A DNA stretch of 64,000 bases from Centropus unirufus (GCA_013397695.1 VYZI01000287.1:1-64000), one strand, 5' to 3'; counted from the first letter of the stretch, positions 47,336-61,725 are shown. Notes: generated from the sequence alone by a model not told the origin. Translations and numbers: made by a program.

Positions 47336-50300
47336 CCTGCATGACCTGAACTACCATCCGTAACTCACAGGAAAACCAAAGGGAAGCCTGCCTCAGAAAG
47401 GAAGGTAGTATTCGGGCTTCAGAAGGATGGGTGACTGCAATAAAACATTGCAAACCTTTACTATGACTGATGTTTCTCACAGAACTTTGGGAAGAACTCT
47501 GTTCTTGGTCTCATGAATGTCCCCATGGGGCTGGAGGGGGTTGGACAAGTAGAGAGAATGGAGCAACATTGTGGATCTCTAAAAGCGAGGGAGTTTTGGT
47601 GCTGAAATCGTGAAATTGCAGTCTTCCTCCTTGACCAGGGTCCTCCAGAATCATGAGTTCTAGACATATAAGAACTATGGGAATGCACATTTTTTAACTG
47701 CTATAAAATGTCCCTTGAAAGTGCCAGAAAACTTGTGCTGTAAAGTTATTATTCCTTATGAACACCCCCATAACCTTTCACAGGTATAGTCAAAATTACT
47801 CAGCAATAAGCATACTAAATTCAGCCTTTTGTAGAAACAATCTTTTCAAACTCACTGGGCTTGTCAGCGTTTAACAGGAAGAATTTGGACTATCACACAG
47901 CCTGGCTAGAGTGTTGCTTTCATTCATTTTATACAAACCTTTGTCTTCTGTTTTGCTTTAATAATGTGACAATCCCACCTTGTCCTTTTTTGATTTCCAC
48001 TTGGTGGAACACCTGCCTGCCCCACAAAAAGGGTATTTGAAGAGAAGTTTGTACGCCACGCTCAAACACAGCCTGGTGTGAGTTTTTAGCGTGTCAGTCA
48101 GTGAGTTAGAGGGAAAGGGTAAGGAGAAGCTAATCAGGATGAAATGAGATTAAAGGCTGTCTAATTTTACAGCAACTGTGATCCATCAGCCACTGTGAAA
48201 GTGACAGTGGAAATGAATGATGGAGACAGACAGGTGGGGCTGTACATTTCACTGATTTATCCTCAAATGCACTGGGCCTTATTTTATTGAGTGAACATGA
48301 CCGCATTTATCATGACTGTCATCTAAACCCACTTCCCTCCATTTAAAAAGGTCACTTTACTAGGAGGGAGTAGGATAGAGGCACTTTCAAAACAGATTTA
48401 AAATTTAATAACACATGTTTATAAAATCCTGTGCAAGAATCCTCAACTTTATTAAAGACTGATTTAAAAGGAAGAAGAAAAGACTATTAAAAAGAGGAGA
48501 AAATGAATAATGCCATAGTAATTTGAGAAACATTCTTAGCCATAAAGGTGATAGGCGCCAGAGAATTGTGCGAGATGGACAGGTACAACTAAATCAGTTG
48601 GGGCCAGCTGAAACCACCTCCTCTAAGCCCCTGCCCCTCCCACACACTTCCCAAAGCTCGGGAGGGCCATGGTTAACAAGCTTGTGCTTTCCTGGACCAA
48701 GAGTACAATTGAGTCCAAGCGGCCCTACAGAAAACACTCCTACCAGCCCCCTTTTCATGCAATTTATGTAGAAACGGCAGCAGACTCTCAGTAAGTTGAG
48801 ATGCAATTTTTCAGGTACATACACGTAACGAGAGCTTTCAAGGTCAAAACCAAATGGGTGATTTATACTCAAGAATGATCTGGAAGATGGTGGAGTCCAA
48901 GACTGCAATGGTGTTTGGTAGAAATACTTCACTACACAAACACCAGTGACATTGTGCAGGAGGTGACACACATGGATGTTCTTCAGATGCAAACTAAAAC
49001 TAAGGTGGAAGACACTGCCGCACTTTGCGTATCAGAGCAGGATAGCTGCCCCAGTCAAAAACTTGCCACATACACCAAACCTTAGGTAATGAAAGGCACC
49101 AGATAATGTTTTGGGACCTACTTTCAGAAACAGAGTCTATAGCCAAATGCTATAAACCAAACACAATCAATGCCTTCGAGGTCAGCCAGATGCAATGATG
49201 CTCCAAAGGCATCTCCAGCTTTTGGACGGGGGGTGACAGTGACACACCTCACTCGCCCAAAAAAGAACAACATGTGCTGTTCATTTTACCCAGTTTTGTC
49301 TAGTCTCTGCCAATTACTGCATTTAGGAAACAGCGTCCGGTTGTTCTCCATACGTTAATTAAGGGGTCATCAGTTTCTCCTTCTCCTTATAATGCACTAT
49401 CTCTGTGTATTGTCACTTCAACACTAACTAGCAGGGAAGAAGAGGGAACAGGAATAGGATTTTTCAAGACAAAAGGAGGGATAACTCTGGTCTCAGGAGA
49501 TCTGAAAGCTGTGATACAGTCCATTGCCATTCCTCTGCTCTACTAAAACCTCCTTTCAGAAACTGCACTTGATTCTTCTACTCACAATTTAAAAAAAAAA
49601 ATAAATCCATAGATTTTTCCCTGCCCTGATAAGTTCGGCTGCTTGGGATATAGAAGATACTGTGATGAAAGCCAAGAAATCTCTTTCTCAGCTGCTGCAC
49701 AGCTTGAGCATAGCCCCTTCAAGACTCAGTACACATCAAGAAGTCATGCTCATCATTTCTAATGACCTGTGGAGATGACACAGGAGAAGAGTGTGTTTCC
49801 AGAACCAGGATGTCATTACCAGAGGACATATGGAGTCAATAATGACCTTCCACAATATTAACAGCCTCACCTGTTGGGTACATAATATTCAACTACTGCT
49901 ACTTGAAAACTGGTTATTTCCATGGCTTTCCAGAGGGCAGAGTCACCTGAGAAGATGTCTCTTTCTAGCACAGAAAGCACCTACAAACTCACTTTAGGAG
50001 TCTGTGATTTGCTCACGGCAGAGATACAATATTAATTTCATTCCCAACCCTCTCTCTAAAATGCTGGCCAGACCACAGCTGGTCCAATTATTTCTTGAGA
50101 ACGGAGTATCAGATACTGTTCACCTTTCTTTGGTTCACACATCATTTGCAAGAAGACTGTGCATTTATTACTGAATGTTACTTGTTATTTCTCACCAAGG
50201 AGATTATATAAATAAATGCTAGGGTTACTCTGTGAATTGTTCACTTCCATTGTTTATTATTTAATAACTGTGGGGAAAGACTGACCACAATAAGTATGAA

Positions 50301-52552
50301 ATTTTAGCCTCAGTGAGCATGGTGGGAGTTTTGCCATTGACTGTAAAAGCATCGGGTTTTCCCCCACTGGTATTTTCTTCTCTAAAGATAATGAAGCAAC
50401 ATTAAAAGAGGGTAATAATCAACACTAGATGGCAAATACCTCCATTAACATTGCTATGGCCAAACTGCACCCTTTTACCTCAATTTTGAGCAAGTACGTG
50501 GGAAGTATCTTTTCTAGTAACACACCAATGCCACTCTTCCGTCTGAGCTCAACTTACCTGGGGAAGCCGGGACAATCTAACAGCAGTTAGCACAAGCAGA
50601 AAATCTCAAGATGATCAGGATGAAGCACAAGTGACCTTTATAAACAAATATCTGGTATAGCCCTGGTCCAGCCTGCACCACAGAAAACTCCATCAACTCA
50701 GCCAGAGCCTTCAGAACATCTTCGGGCCTGTGGAAGTCTTGTGGCAACTCACATTACAGTTAAGATGGACACAAGCCAGCAGAGTTCATCTAGGACACAG
50801 CCCCTACTTCATATGTGGCTGCAAGTAAAAAAAGGCAAAATGCCACCCTAAACTACCCTCAATTCAAGACAACATAAGCACTAAGAAAAAGTTATGTGGG
50901 CAGATAGAGTCCTTGAAATCATCCACAACATAGTGACATGTATTTAGTAGTAATTATTTCACCTTATGAAGATATTTGTTACTAATGAAGATATCACATT
51001 TTTCATCTGATGTCTTAAGTTATGATTTTGATACATTTTCTGGAATAACATCACCCAGGCCTGTTCAGCCTGGGTTTCAGTTTAATTGTTTTAATGGGCT
51101 AAATTTTTAATTTATAAGCACCTAAAATAAGACACTTAAATTCAAGCTGAAGCACCAGATCAAGCAAACATAATATCAGGAAAACCTTGCATGCTCAGCC
51201 ATGCCTACTTCCATGGGTGAAACTTGCCCCATGGCCAAAAGTTTTACTACGTTTTCGGCAACATATATATCTGACTTTGCAAGAGCTTCATTGATGCTCT
51301 ATGTAGTCACCAACCTGCTGAAGGCTGCCCCCAGCCATCCAGACACCTCACCGGTTCCCATGGACTGTTGATCAGAAGACACCTGTTGTCCACCACCATG
51401 AGTTATGCAATGTTACCTCAGTGATGGTTGCTCCCCAACAGAATGTGCTGTGTACCTACTCAGGTCTGGATTTATGGGCTCTAAAGTAGAGCCCAACATA
51501 TATTACTGCGGAAATGACATCTTGTCACATCGTAACAGTCTCATGATGAAACGTTCAGGCATGACATTTTGCACAACATAATATCCTCGTGAAGGAAATG
51601 ATGAATAGTCCCCGATGGGGAAAAACTATGGCAGAGTTGCCAGAAAGCTCCAGAAAGAAATACTATTTTGTCCCATTGGAGGCATTCAGAACCTCCAAGA
51701 TGCTCAAGGGCGTGCATTTCCTTTTCTAACAGTGTAGCGGGATGGAAGACTCTGACCAGGAGGGGTTTATTAACAACCAAGCGCTTGTGACCAATTGCAC
51801 CCATTTGTGGCTCACTTTCTACTTTACCTTGAGATGCACTTGTTCTCTTGGTCTCCTCTGAAGGTAACCTTCCAAGTTCGGGACAACCACAACAACTCCT
51901 TATGTTTCCCTGTTTGGATCCTGTTGGTCCTGTTCAGAGAATTCATCACATGCAAGACCTTACTTGGTCCCCACTGACCCAAAAGTTGAATCTTTCACCA
52001 TTTCCTCTCTTGGTCTTAGTACTTCCTATTCCTATATTCCTATACTGCTCTCCATTCTTGAATAGCACAACTTTTTAGAGCAATCAAAAAGTTTTTTTCT
52101 TCCCCCTATGTCTTGAATTCATTCCAGGAGAAGAAGAAAAATGTGGTTTCCCATTGGAAGAGGGATGTGTCCGTACTTCACCATATTAAAACAGACGTTT
52201 TGATACATTTAATTTCACTCATAATAGATAAATTGAAACCTTCAGAATTACATTGCTACAGATTTTTTTTACTTTTCCTTTTAAATATTTCAAAATTCAC
52301 AAGCAATGATTTTCTTTGCAAGAGAGTCCAGCACATGGCTGAAGCACCAGACATAAAGCTGGAAGGATCTGTCCCAGTGTTTATCACTGGTAAAAAAGCT
52401 TAAAATACGCTTTCTTTCCCAGAAGACATTTGGGCAACTGAAGTTATCTGAAACTCCGACATGCCTAGCTACCAGCATGCCCAAGTACAACACGCAGAAT
52501 TAGAAAAGTTCAGGTAGTATTAAGTTGACATACCTAGGCTGCCTGAAGAAGG

Positions 52553-52622
52553 AATAGAAGACCCTGCCAGGGATGGCAATAAGGATGGACCTTAGGATGG
52601 ACTAAGGATGGTCCTGGATGGA
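52553..52622 (+). repeat. Imperfect GGATGG-rich tandem repeat
   Basis: Words AAGGATGGAC, TTAGGATGGACT, AAGGATGGTC and TGGATGGATC recur with variable spacing over about 70 bp. Confidence 0.65.
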
Positions 52623-55029
52623 TCTCATGTAGGAATGTTGCAGTGTGTCTCCACTCCTGTTTTTTGGTCTTGTCTCCTGGATGGACTTTGGACCCTTGTT
52701 GAGGTCCATTCCCACACAGCCACTAGTGCCACTGTGCTTTGACACATACTCATAGGTGGGAATATTGCTGTCTGAGCAAGGACAGCAGCCCAAATTTACC
52801 CTTAATTCTGCATGAGCCTACCAGCACCCTGATAAAACAGGCACTTGGGGATGCCCTGGACAAGGTTAACATTCTCATCACCACCAAAGACTGATTTCTC
52901 CAACAGAAACCAGGCAGAAATGTTCCCCTCCCAGCCCTCCCCCCAGATGGGCTCCTAAGAAGGAGGTAATGGCAGACTCAAAGACAATGTTCAAATTTAG
53001 GGAAGAAAACTTGACCCGGGCAGCAAAACAACAGAGCTAAAATTGGCAAAGATCAATTCTTGTAGATCTCTATATAGAAGATGAAATGAGAATATGTACG
53101 TGAAAAGAAATCCATTAATAGGTTTGGACCAAATTTATGTTAATTTTCTTTTGCTTTCTATAATAACATAACTGGCTAGTACTTTCAGAAAAATAGCTAT
53201 AAAAATGTGTTGTGAAGTCCAATGATAGTAAAAAGCAAAATTCACTCATATGAGGACTTAGGCCAGAAATTTTATTCTATCTCTTCAAAAACTTTTTGCA
53301 GATTTAGAAAGCATCCAGTCAGGAAGCAGAACCAAAGCCATGTTTCTTAAAATTAAATACAAAGCTGAATATCACAGCACAAGTAGCTGCTATTTAAATC
53401 AAGCAGTGTCAAAATTCATGGGCTGAACCATATTCACACAGAATTACAAATAATTCACAAATGGCATACTAGTGCACGATTATGGACTGCTGACAAACAG
53501 GATGAATGGTCAGGTTAATTTAAATCACTAGCCATGCTGGGACTGCAGGATTCAACATGTACAGTAGAGTAAAGCAAAGTTGTGATCAATCCCAAATACT
53601 TAAAATATATATAAGTATCCCCATCTTGTATGAATTTTTTGTTGAAGAAGTTAACTTTGCAAACACTACTGCTCATGAAAATATAATTTTTGGTGAAGGG
53701 AAGCTAAGACTGACATCAAGAGTTTACATGGACAAAACTTGGACTCCCCATGCCATGGCTTGGACCAGATTCTGGTGAAGACTGAATTCAAGAAGGGAAT
53801 GAAACTGAAAGGAATAGAGGTAAGTCAGAGGAGACATGGCAGAAAGTACCACGACTGGAGGAAGAGACGGCAAAGGCTGTGAACACACCAGTGCATGCTG
53901 ATCCAGGTCTTCATACTCCTCTGCTGTCAGCGTAGCGGGGTGGACATTTGTGCTGTTTACACTCCCTGGTCCATGGGCTGCGTAGCCTTCACTGTCACCA
54001 GCAACCACTTGAGTTCAGCAAGCAGTAAGCCAGCCTAGATGACACACTATTTCTCAGCATGCCTTGAAAAGACAGTTTCACTTCCAAGTCTGAGTAAATG
54101 CCAAGGATATGTGGGACACTTAGAAGTTACGGACTGCTGTTTTGAGAGGCTGCGGTGTATGTCTCCTCCAGCACCTCTTTGTTTATTTATGTTGGACTGG
54201 TCCTTAAACAGCTCACTGTGACACTTCCGAACTGCCCCTCTTGCTGAAGGTTCAGACCCACAAATATCAGAGATCTGCAGAAGCTGCTGCTGCAAGAAGT
54301 ACTTCAGCCCTTTCTCATCCCGGCCTCTATCACTTCTTGTGAAGGCTGATGCATGCATGCAGCCAAGCCATAAACAAGCAAAATACTCACTATTTTTTTA
54401 AGGTGCATTGAATTTAACACAGATGTGTTCTCCACTAAGCTTCCCTGCCTGGCCTCAAAAATTTGAGTTAGAAGGAGTGGAAACAAATGAGAAGGGAAGG
54501 ACTGATGTACCAGCAGCAAAACCTATAGCAGTTGTGAAACTGCAACCTCAGCACACAATACAAAACTGCTTAAATGTGTCTAACGTTGTTGCTGTGGCCC
54601 TGCTCCACTCCCAGCCCAGGAATTCCAGGCCCCTCTTTGTGCCAGCTCAGTTTCTCCTCGGCACCCTTCAGAGAATCCTTTGAAAGCAATAACTGGCGGA
54701 AAAAAGAACGCAGAAAACAAAAGAGTGTATTTTCATTTTGGTTTAATGCCCTGAGCAGGCTCGCTCAGGAATCAAATGAGTTCCAGTGAAGACACAAAGG
54801 AGGAGACAAGACCACAAGATGGGATTTGGACGGGAAGAAGCTTTAAAGGACAGCAACAGTCTCACCTACCATATGGCCACGCTGGGGCTGAAGCTGCCAT
54901 ATGAATGAGGCAGGTACCAGTGAACAAGACCTCACATTGCAAGGTGTGTAGGGAAAGACTTCAGGAGGAGATGGGATTTCTCACAGTTCAGGCAGCTGAG
55001 CCCTGATCTGGAGGATGGAATCCCATCCC

Positions 55030-55350
55030 TGCCTTTGCCACACGATTTTACTGCAGTGCTAGACAAGTCCCTTAAGCTAGTTTTTTTCCGCCACTACTTG
55101 TTTCCCCCTATTTTCAGAACATGGCTTAGTTCTGCATCATTTTTTGAGTGCCTGCTCTGCTCCGCGTGCCCCATACACAGGAGTGATCGGTGCTCACTCT
55201 TGTTAGCTGAAGCAGGTGGGAGATGCAGTATGGAAAGCATGGTTGCGGGGACTTGAAACGGGCACCCCAGAATAAAGGATACCTTTGTTTTTAACCTCCT
55301 TGCACCTCTGTTCCTCATCTGTAAAATGGGAGCAGTGATAGACTATGCTC
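55030..55350 (+). mobile_element. MIR-like ancient SINE, split by about 190 bp
   Basis: The left part (about 55030-55080) has GCTAGACAAGTCCCTTAAGC, the equivalent of the MIR block 'GGGCAAGTCACTTAACCT'. The right part (55291-55345) has CTGTTCCTCATCTGTAAAAT followed by GGGAGCAGTGATAG, the hallmark of the same SINE. In an intact copy these blocks are almost adjacent. Here about 190-210 bp separates them, suggesting a later insertion or two copies. Confidence 0.6.
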
Positions 55351-55629
55351 TTCAAAAAAAAATTGGTGAAAAATACTACAGTGAATGCTAACACTAGTAG
55401 TTGGCCCCTGTTGTTGCGAGACTATACAGGAGATCTTGTGAAAAAAATCTGTTTTCAGAAGATGTGAGTAGCATGTGACGGGCAGGATCTACTTGCCAAA
55501 CAGCAGAGAAAAAATACCGTGAGGAGAAATTGAGCACGGTCCCCTCTGTGCACTGACATGTGACAAGGAATGGTGTGTGATATCAGTAGAGATCATATCT
55601 CAGTGCTTATGCAAACAGAGGCTGAATTA

Positions 55630-56395
55630 AGGCTGCACGAGCGCCTTAATTCTCACAGTTCCTGGCTCTGGCGGGCTTGGTACTGGTCTGCCCAAGGCTC
55701 CTTGGAAGCTCGGTGCAAGATCCCTCCTGTGTGAGACCCGCCTGGGGCCGGAGCGCCCGCTAACACCTTCCTAATCCTGCGGCTGCTTTAGCATCTCGAT
55801 CACCCATCTCGATTCCAAAGTCTCCCGGGAGCACGGCCGGAGTCTCAGGAGCCTTCCTCCTCCTCTTCCTCCTCCTCCCGCTGCCGCATTTCCTCCCGGG
55901 CGGCAGTTCGAGGCTAAGCCGCTAGATGGGGTGCGCTGAGCTCGGCTCCCTCCTCCCCCGGGAGAGGCATTTCCACCGGCTTTGGCTTCAGGTTTTGCAG
56001 CCAACCAAAAAAACAAAAGGAGTGAAACGCACCAAAAAAAAAAAAAAAAGCATAGCCAGCTTTAGCCAGCTTCCTCCCAAGCAGTTAACTTCTGCCTGTT
56101 CCTCGTGTTCAGCGCGAAAGGGAAGAAATCAACACCCCGTGCATCAATCCTGGCGGATGCTGAGCCATCCTGCTTCCCGCTGCCCGCGCTGGGCACGGCG
56201 GGTGCTCAGGCGCTGGCAAGGGTTTCGGGCACACCTGCCTTGCCTTGTCTCAGCTCCCCGAACCCAGACTGCGGGAGGATCAGCCAGCGGTTTCCCTGGC
56301 ACACATCTGCTTTCCTACTCCACGCGCCAGTCCCGGTGAAATATGGCAGGCACGGCCCCCTTCCACACCAACACGCCGCCAAATCCCTCTCTCTC
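55630..56395. promoter_or_regulatory. CpG island inside the KLHL14 upstream intron
   Basis: I count about 46 CpG dinucleotides in roughly 760 bp, against very few per kilobase elsewhere in the window. The island is GC-rich, contains a CCT/CTC-repeat (55853-55885) and an A16 run (56034-56049), and has no recognisable coding exon on either strand. An alternative KLHL14 promoter, a lncRNA promoter or an enhancer-like orphan island are all possible. The reading frames crossing it (up to 137 codons) are what GC-rich DNA gives by chance. Confidence 0.75.
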
Positions 56396-59300
56396 TTCAT
56401 AATGATCTGGAAGGTGGCTAAAACAAAACGCTTGCCTTTGACAAAGAGAGTGCTTTCTCATTAGAAGGGCAAGGAAGGGGAAAGAGGTAACTGATACATA
56501 TATAAAAAAAAATAACCTAGAGGATTACAGCAAAAAAGAATCCTTCCTGAAATGGTCACACCTTTCCAGTGTAGACATGGTGCTTTACTCAAGGTTAACC
56601 TCAAATTGGACTGCATAAAGGTGGCCAGATTACAGCCCTCTTCTTGTCTCCTTAAAGAACAATTATTCTGGGAAGCATGCAGAAGCTGAAGTGTGCCTAT
56701 TCCATCAGGAACATGGGAAGGGACTGATATTTTTCTACCTATGCAATGCTGCTGAATTGCGTCCTTTCTCACTCTTTTCCAAGAGTTCATGCTTACGTGA
56801 ACTGTCCCTCTCAAGGCATCATCCATCCCAATAACAATACTTATCATTAAACCAAATCAAATCACAAAACTTATCATTAAAACGCACCCAAGCACTCCTT
56901 CCCAACATCCATTTCTTTCAGCATTCCACAAAAAAATACAGATATCCTGGACCTTCTCATATCCATTCTAGCCTTGTAATCTTCTGCAGAATCCTCCTCC
57001 TCTTATTCTCCATGACCAAGAGATTGAGAGAAAAAAGCCAGGATAATTTTGAAGTTAGTCTTTTCTTTTGCTTGTCTGGCATTGGTAGAGAAAATCCTCC
57101 TCCCGCTCGGCAGAGAAGATGACCTGAGGGGCAGCTGCTGGGATGCTCCTAACACTGGACAGCAGTACTGACACGGGTAAGCACACTGTCAATTCCCCTC
57201 TTTCTAAATGGGTTTTTATACAAATTCGGTTACCGCTGATACAAGCAAGTTTGATTCATATGACAGAGCATGAATAAATGATCAATGCAATTGCTTTGGG
57301 TTAGTACTGTGCTTGTGAAAGTCACCACATATCAGTTGGGCTGCAGTAATTGCTTCTAGTCTCTCACAATTAGAAAACACCACTAGCTTAAACTACTTTA
57401 AAGTACTGATTAGATTATTTAAAAGAACACATTTTACCTTACATTTGTAACCACCTAGGAAGATGAACCCTAGCAGGCATTGTGGCTCAACTAGTGGGTG
57501 CTACCTCGGGGAAAAGTAGATGAGCTAGACCTCTTGCAATTCTTTAACCATAACAAATTTACAGAAGATCTAGACTAAAAAGAATTCCGCAGATGACAAA
57601 CAAACAATAATGGCAACTACCTGTAAATGAGCTGGTGAAATCAGCCTACTCCATATGTCTGTGTACCTTATTTAAACAGTACAAAACCACTGAATTTTTA
57701 CACTGACAACACATATCCCTAGAAGCACTTCGGTGTTTTTATTAAAGATATGCCTTTGTTAAAATTCTGTAGCATCCTTAAAGTCAAACTCCAGACACTG
57801 AATCTGCAGACAGCTCCATATGATCAGCTATATAGAGACTTTCAAATGATAAGCCCTCATAATTATTTTGTTTTCTGACATAAAGAAGCACTTTCTGGCA
57901 TTCTACAATATGTAGAACCTCTAAGCAATTACAAAAAAGCCAGTTTGGGATAGTTGCTAAGATCAATGCCACTCGAAGTTCACAAATACCTTTGTTGCTA
58001 TTGCAGTACTAGGGTGTGTAAACATCTTGGGGGCTTAGTTACTTACTCCCTTCCCTTTGTTACATGTGTTGATAACCCAAAACAGTTTCAAAATTTACAA
58101 TCCAAAACACTAAATCCAAGACACTACAAATGCTTGAATAACCTTAAATTTACTTTCTTCAATTTACTTTCAATTTACTTTTAATTTTAAACCATTAGAT
58201 CAAAAATGCCCATTTAAAAAACATCAGTTGAATCACAAAGCTTTGTCTTAGTATACTAAATATGCAAGATCAGAGATAAAATTGTTGGCAACACTGTTAA
58301 TGTAACTCTGCAGCAACTTCCCTGAAAAAGTCAGAATTAGGCACTCAGGTTTTACTTACATGCATGACAAAGGGCATTATTATTGTTGCAATCTGAGGAG
58401 ACAGTCCCAGGGTAGAACTGTAAGTACCAAAACTGTTACAGTGTGGTATAGCGATACCTGAACAAATTTCATGCTACTGACTTAGCCCAAACTGGTGTAC
58501 TCTCTTTGTTTTAAAGGGCTTTGGGGCATGAGCTCAGCAGGTGCTGTACACTGCTGGCTTGAACACATTAAAAAGGCATATAGAAATAAATGATTAACAA
58601 TTGGGTAAGTCAAATACTTCTTTCTGGATTTTTATTATCTGTTGTGGGTTGGTCCAGTGGACTACCAGAAATCATTTCAAAGTAAAGTGGACGTTAGATT
58701 TTAAATTCGTAATAGATTTCATCCATAGAGTGCATGAAGTGATATGAACTTGGTCCACAGAGTTCACTTTTCTTACCTCTTAACAGCCCAAACTCTCCTT
58801 TGCTTGTGTTTTTTTTCCTGTTACACCTGCATGACATTTTTGCACCAACTTCTGAAGCCAAACCAGGATGAATTCCAGTTGCAGACCCAGCAGGCAACTC
58901 TGGCATGAGCCCTTCTACATAACCCGCAATGAACTCCCAACCAAAACCAGCTGCTTTTTCACCCTGCCTGCACCCTCTATGGGACTCCTCACATCCAGAA
59001 CTGGTGCTCAATCATTAAGTCTACCAGGACTTTGGTGCTACCTCTACAACCTTGCTTCTGTGAAGAGGAGACTTTCTATCCCTGGCCATGCACCCCCAGG
59101 CAGCTACAGCACCCCACTGCTCTGTAACCCCCGCAGCCCCTGCAAAGCCTCTGAGCATTGGGGGAAATGCAGAGCTCTCAAGAACACTTTGTATACTGCA
59201 AAAAAATAATTAGTGACTTCAGAAACAGAGGCAAATAACTGGTGTCGTGTGGTGAAATGGCCAGCCTTGGAAGAATTTTTTTTGTGAAAATCAATAGAAG

Positions 59301-61519
59301 GTGATAGATCAAGAGAAGTTTTCTGTATGAAAACATTTGCTCTTGACACAGCGAATTTAGCACTACTCAAACAAATGTTTCCATTATTTAAAGACGTATC
59401 TTCATTCCTGTTGAACATTACTGTTCTGCGCCATGTAAAGCCAGAGGACTTCTGTCTAAAGAATCAATTATTTTTCTCTGAGGACCATGAATTATTTTGC
59501 AATATTGAGAGTTTCAAATGAAAGGCCTCAAGTGACTACAACTGCTTCAGGCAGGCACCAGCCCTGTTTAACCTGCAGGAAAAGCCATGGCAGCCCTGCC
59601 TCTCTGAGAGGGGGCCAGGCTGTTAAAATCAAGCAGCTGGAGTGAAGCCAGATCATGGCTTCAGGAAAAGGGATGCTATGTCAGGACTTTATTGCTGTTG
59701 TAAATCTCTGCAGTTAAGAAAAATCAAACTTCTGAGCACTGAAATAATCATTTCTTGAAGCTGTACTGGAGGCAGCCCAAGACCTGACAGGAGGACAGTG
59801 GCTCTAACCTTGCTGGGTGGCCCAGCACAGAAACCCCATGAAATACCATCCCCCACCAAGACTTAAGTTGGGGACTTGAGCCCTGTGTAAACCCTTACAT
59901 GGAGCACCTCTGCCCTGGACATATCTTTCTCTCCTGGAGCTGAAGTTAATGAGAGCCAATAAATGCCCAGCTGATTCCAGCAGTTGTGATTTTGCTGAAT
60001 AAAACAAAGTTTAAACGAGCTTGTGCAGACATTAGTGGTAAAGCAGACATGAGAAAAATACTGCACGGGGACTAGCCACAAATCTGGGATTTGGACACCC
60101 CAGATCATTCAGCTCTGCAGTACTGGCGGCCACAGTGTTTTAAATAATTGTAGTTTACTGGAAAGAGTATGCAGATAAACTTTGTCCTATGTTAATGCAC
60201 CATCGTATGGAGTTCCTTACAGATAGTACTTAGTAAAGTACTTAAGCATGTATTTAAACACACTGTTGAACATCAATGTGATTAATACTTTGCTGAGTTA
60301 GAGATATGATATGAATACATTTTTCTGCTCTTGTAATTTTTCATTATATACACTTAAAAGCTGGTCATAAGGATTTTCTTTCATTTTTGCATCCAGAAAA
60401 TGTGTTAATTTGGGAGTAAAATTCTGCCTTAGTTATGCTTGCAGAATGTCTTTCACATGCATGATCGCAGAATACCTCATGTTGGAGCTGGAGCTGGAGC
60501 CATCTCACAGTTGAAGACCTTCTTCTCCCCAAATTAAAGCTAAATTGTGTGCATTAAATACATTATCTACTTGCAACAAAATGGGAAATTTTAAAATCAT
60601 TCGGTCTCAGATAGTTTGTTACTGAAAACGACAGGCTCACATCAGCCACTGGAATCTCTGGGAGTTTGCTGAGCTCAGTGAGCATCCAGGTGGGCTTACC
60701 CAGGTTCACGGATGACAGATGTTCACACACTAGAAAAGATTCCAGTTCCCTTTTGCTCTCCCTCAGACCAGCTCCCAAGAAGCCCAAGTAGGGGTTTCTT
60801 GTGCCAAATGGCCGGGGTGCCATGGCTTACCCCCATGCTTCAGCCCTCATGAACAGTCCTCATGGATACCGGTTAGCTTGGAGCACCTCAGCTGGAAACC
60901 AGCCACCCCCTCCACACCAAATACACAGCCCAGCTTATTTCACACACTGCTCCCTGCAGGTGCTACAGATAAAACTACCCCATGTCAGGCTTTTGCCACT
61001 CGCCCCAGTTCACTGATGCCACCTGCTTATGCCTGGCACCCTCAGGCACCCTTCTGACATGACCTGTTTCATTTGACACCCTGCCTTGGTGACCTGTTAA
61101 AAAGAGGCTGCTCTGGGTGACTGTGACACCACCTCGCACCCCCTCATGTGCATTAATTTAAGGTAATTCCTAAGAGCAGTATGGGTCTTAGGGGATCACT
61201 GGACCCAGGTGGGGGACCAGAGGCATCCCAAGGCACGTGCAGAGAGGGTGGGCATGACCCCCTCTGGCAACAGAGCTGCAAGCTGAGCAGGGAGCCCCAT
61301 GTGCCAAGCCCAAGGTCCCATGAAGCCAGAACAGTGACTCTCCAAGGCAGTTCTTGGGGTGCTCAAAGTCTTTTGAACTCCTGGGGGTGATCTGTTCACA
61401 AGTAGAGATGTCACAGTCACAGGGCAGGGTATGGTAGCTCACACTACATCTGCCTTTGCTGCTCCTTCCCAGCAAATACTAGAGGTCATTACTTGTTTGG
61501 ACTGACAGGCAGGCATGTG
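56396..61519. other. Presumed KLHL14 intron, nothing specific seen
   Basis: AT-rich sequence with no exon, no clear repeat beyond the tandem unit at 58149-58186, and only short reading frames without recognisable motifs. Confidence 0.55.
58149..58186 (+). repeat. Short tandem repeat of TTTACTTTC-AA units
   Basis: Three to four consecutive copies of AATTTACTTTC-like units. Confidence 0.7.
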
Positions 61520-61725
61520 TTAAAGCAATTAATCCCTTTGCCCTAAAAGATTGAGGCCAGGCCAGAATTTGTACCTTTCTTAGTGCTCAGTCTGATCATA
61601 AGCAATGGGATTTCCACCATTTCCCATTGGAGATTATTCCACAACCTAATAGATCTCAATGTCAGGAAGTTTTTTCCTGATATTCAGCCATAATTCATAT
61701 CCATGAATTATGAGCTACTGTCGAC
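61520..61725 (-). mobile_element. Ancient CR1-like LINE fragment, minus orientation
   Basis: Read on the minus strand, it contains the order GCTGAATATCAGGAAAAAAC, TTCCTGACATTGAGATCTAT, GGTTGTGGAATAATCTCC and GGTGGAAATCCC. These correspond to the conserved 'transforming' block just before the 3' end of old amniote CR1 elements. Upstream limits are vague. It is heavily decayed. Confidence 0.75.

Larger units (their letters stand above)
45172..55029. other. Presumed KLHL14 intron, no exon found
   Basis: I looked on the minus strand for the expected preceding exon (GGLPPG and YYDDEKKTW motifs) and for the large BTB/BACK exon and found neither. The longest minus frames (45264-45617 and 48594-48992, 117 and 132 codons) have no BTB, BACK or kelch motif. 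Old repeat scraps are at 47277-47335 and about 50318-50350. Confidence 0.6.

Noticed and set aside
55926..56464. Overlapping plus-strand frames of 137 and 119 codons in the CpG island
   Set aside because: GC-rich DNA has few stops. The translations have a low-complexity Lys run from the A16 tract and no recognisable domain.
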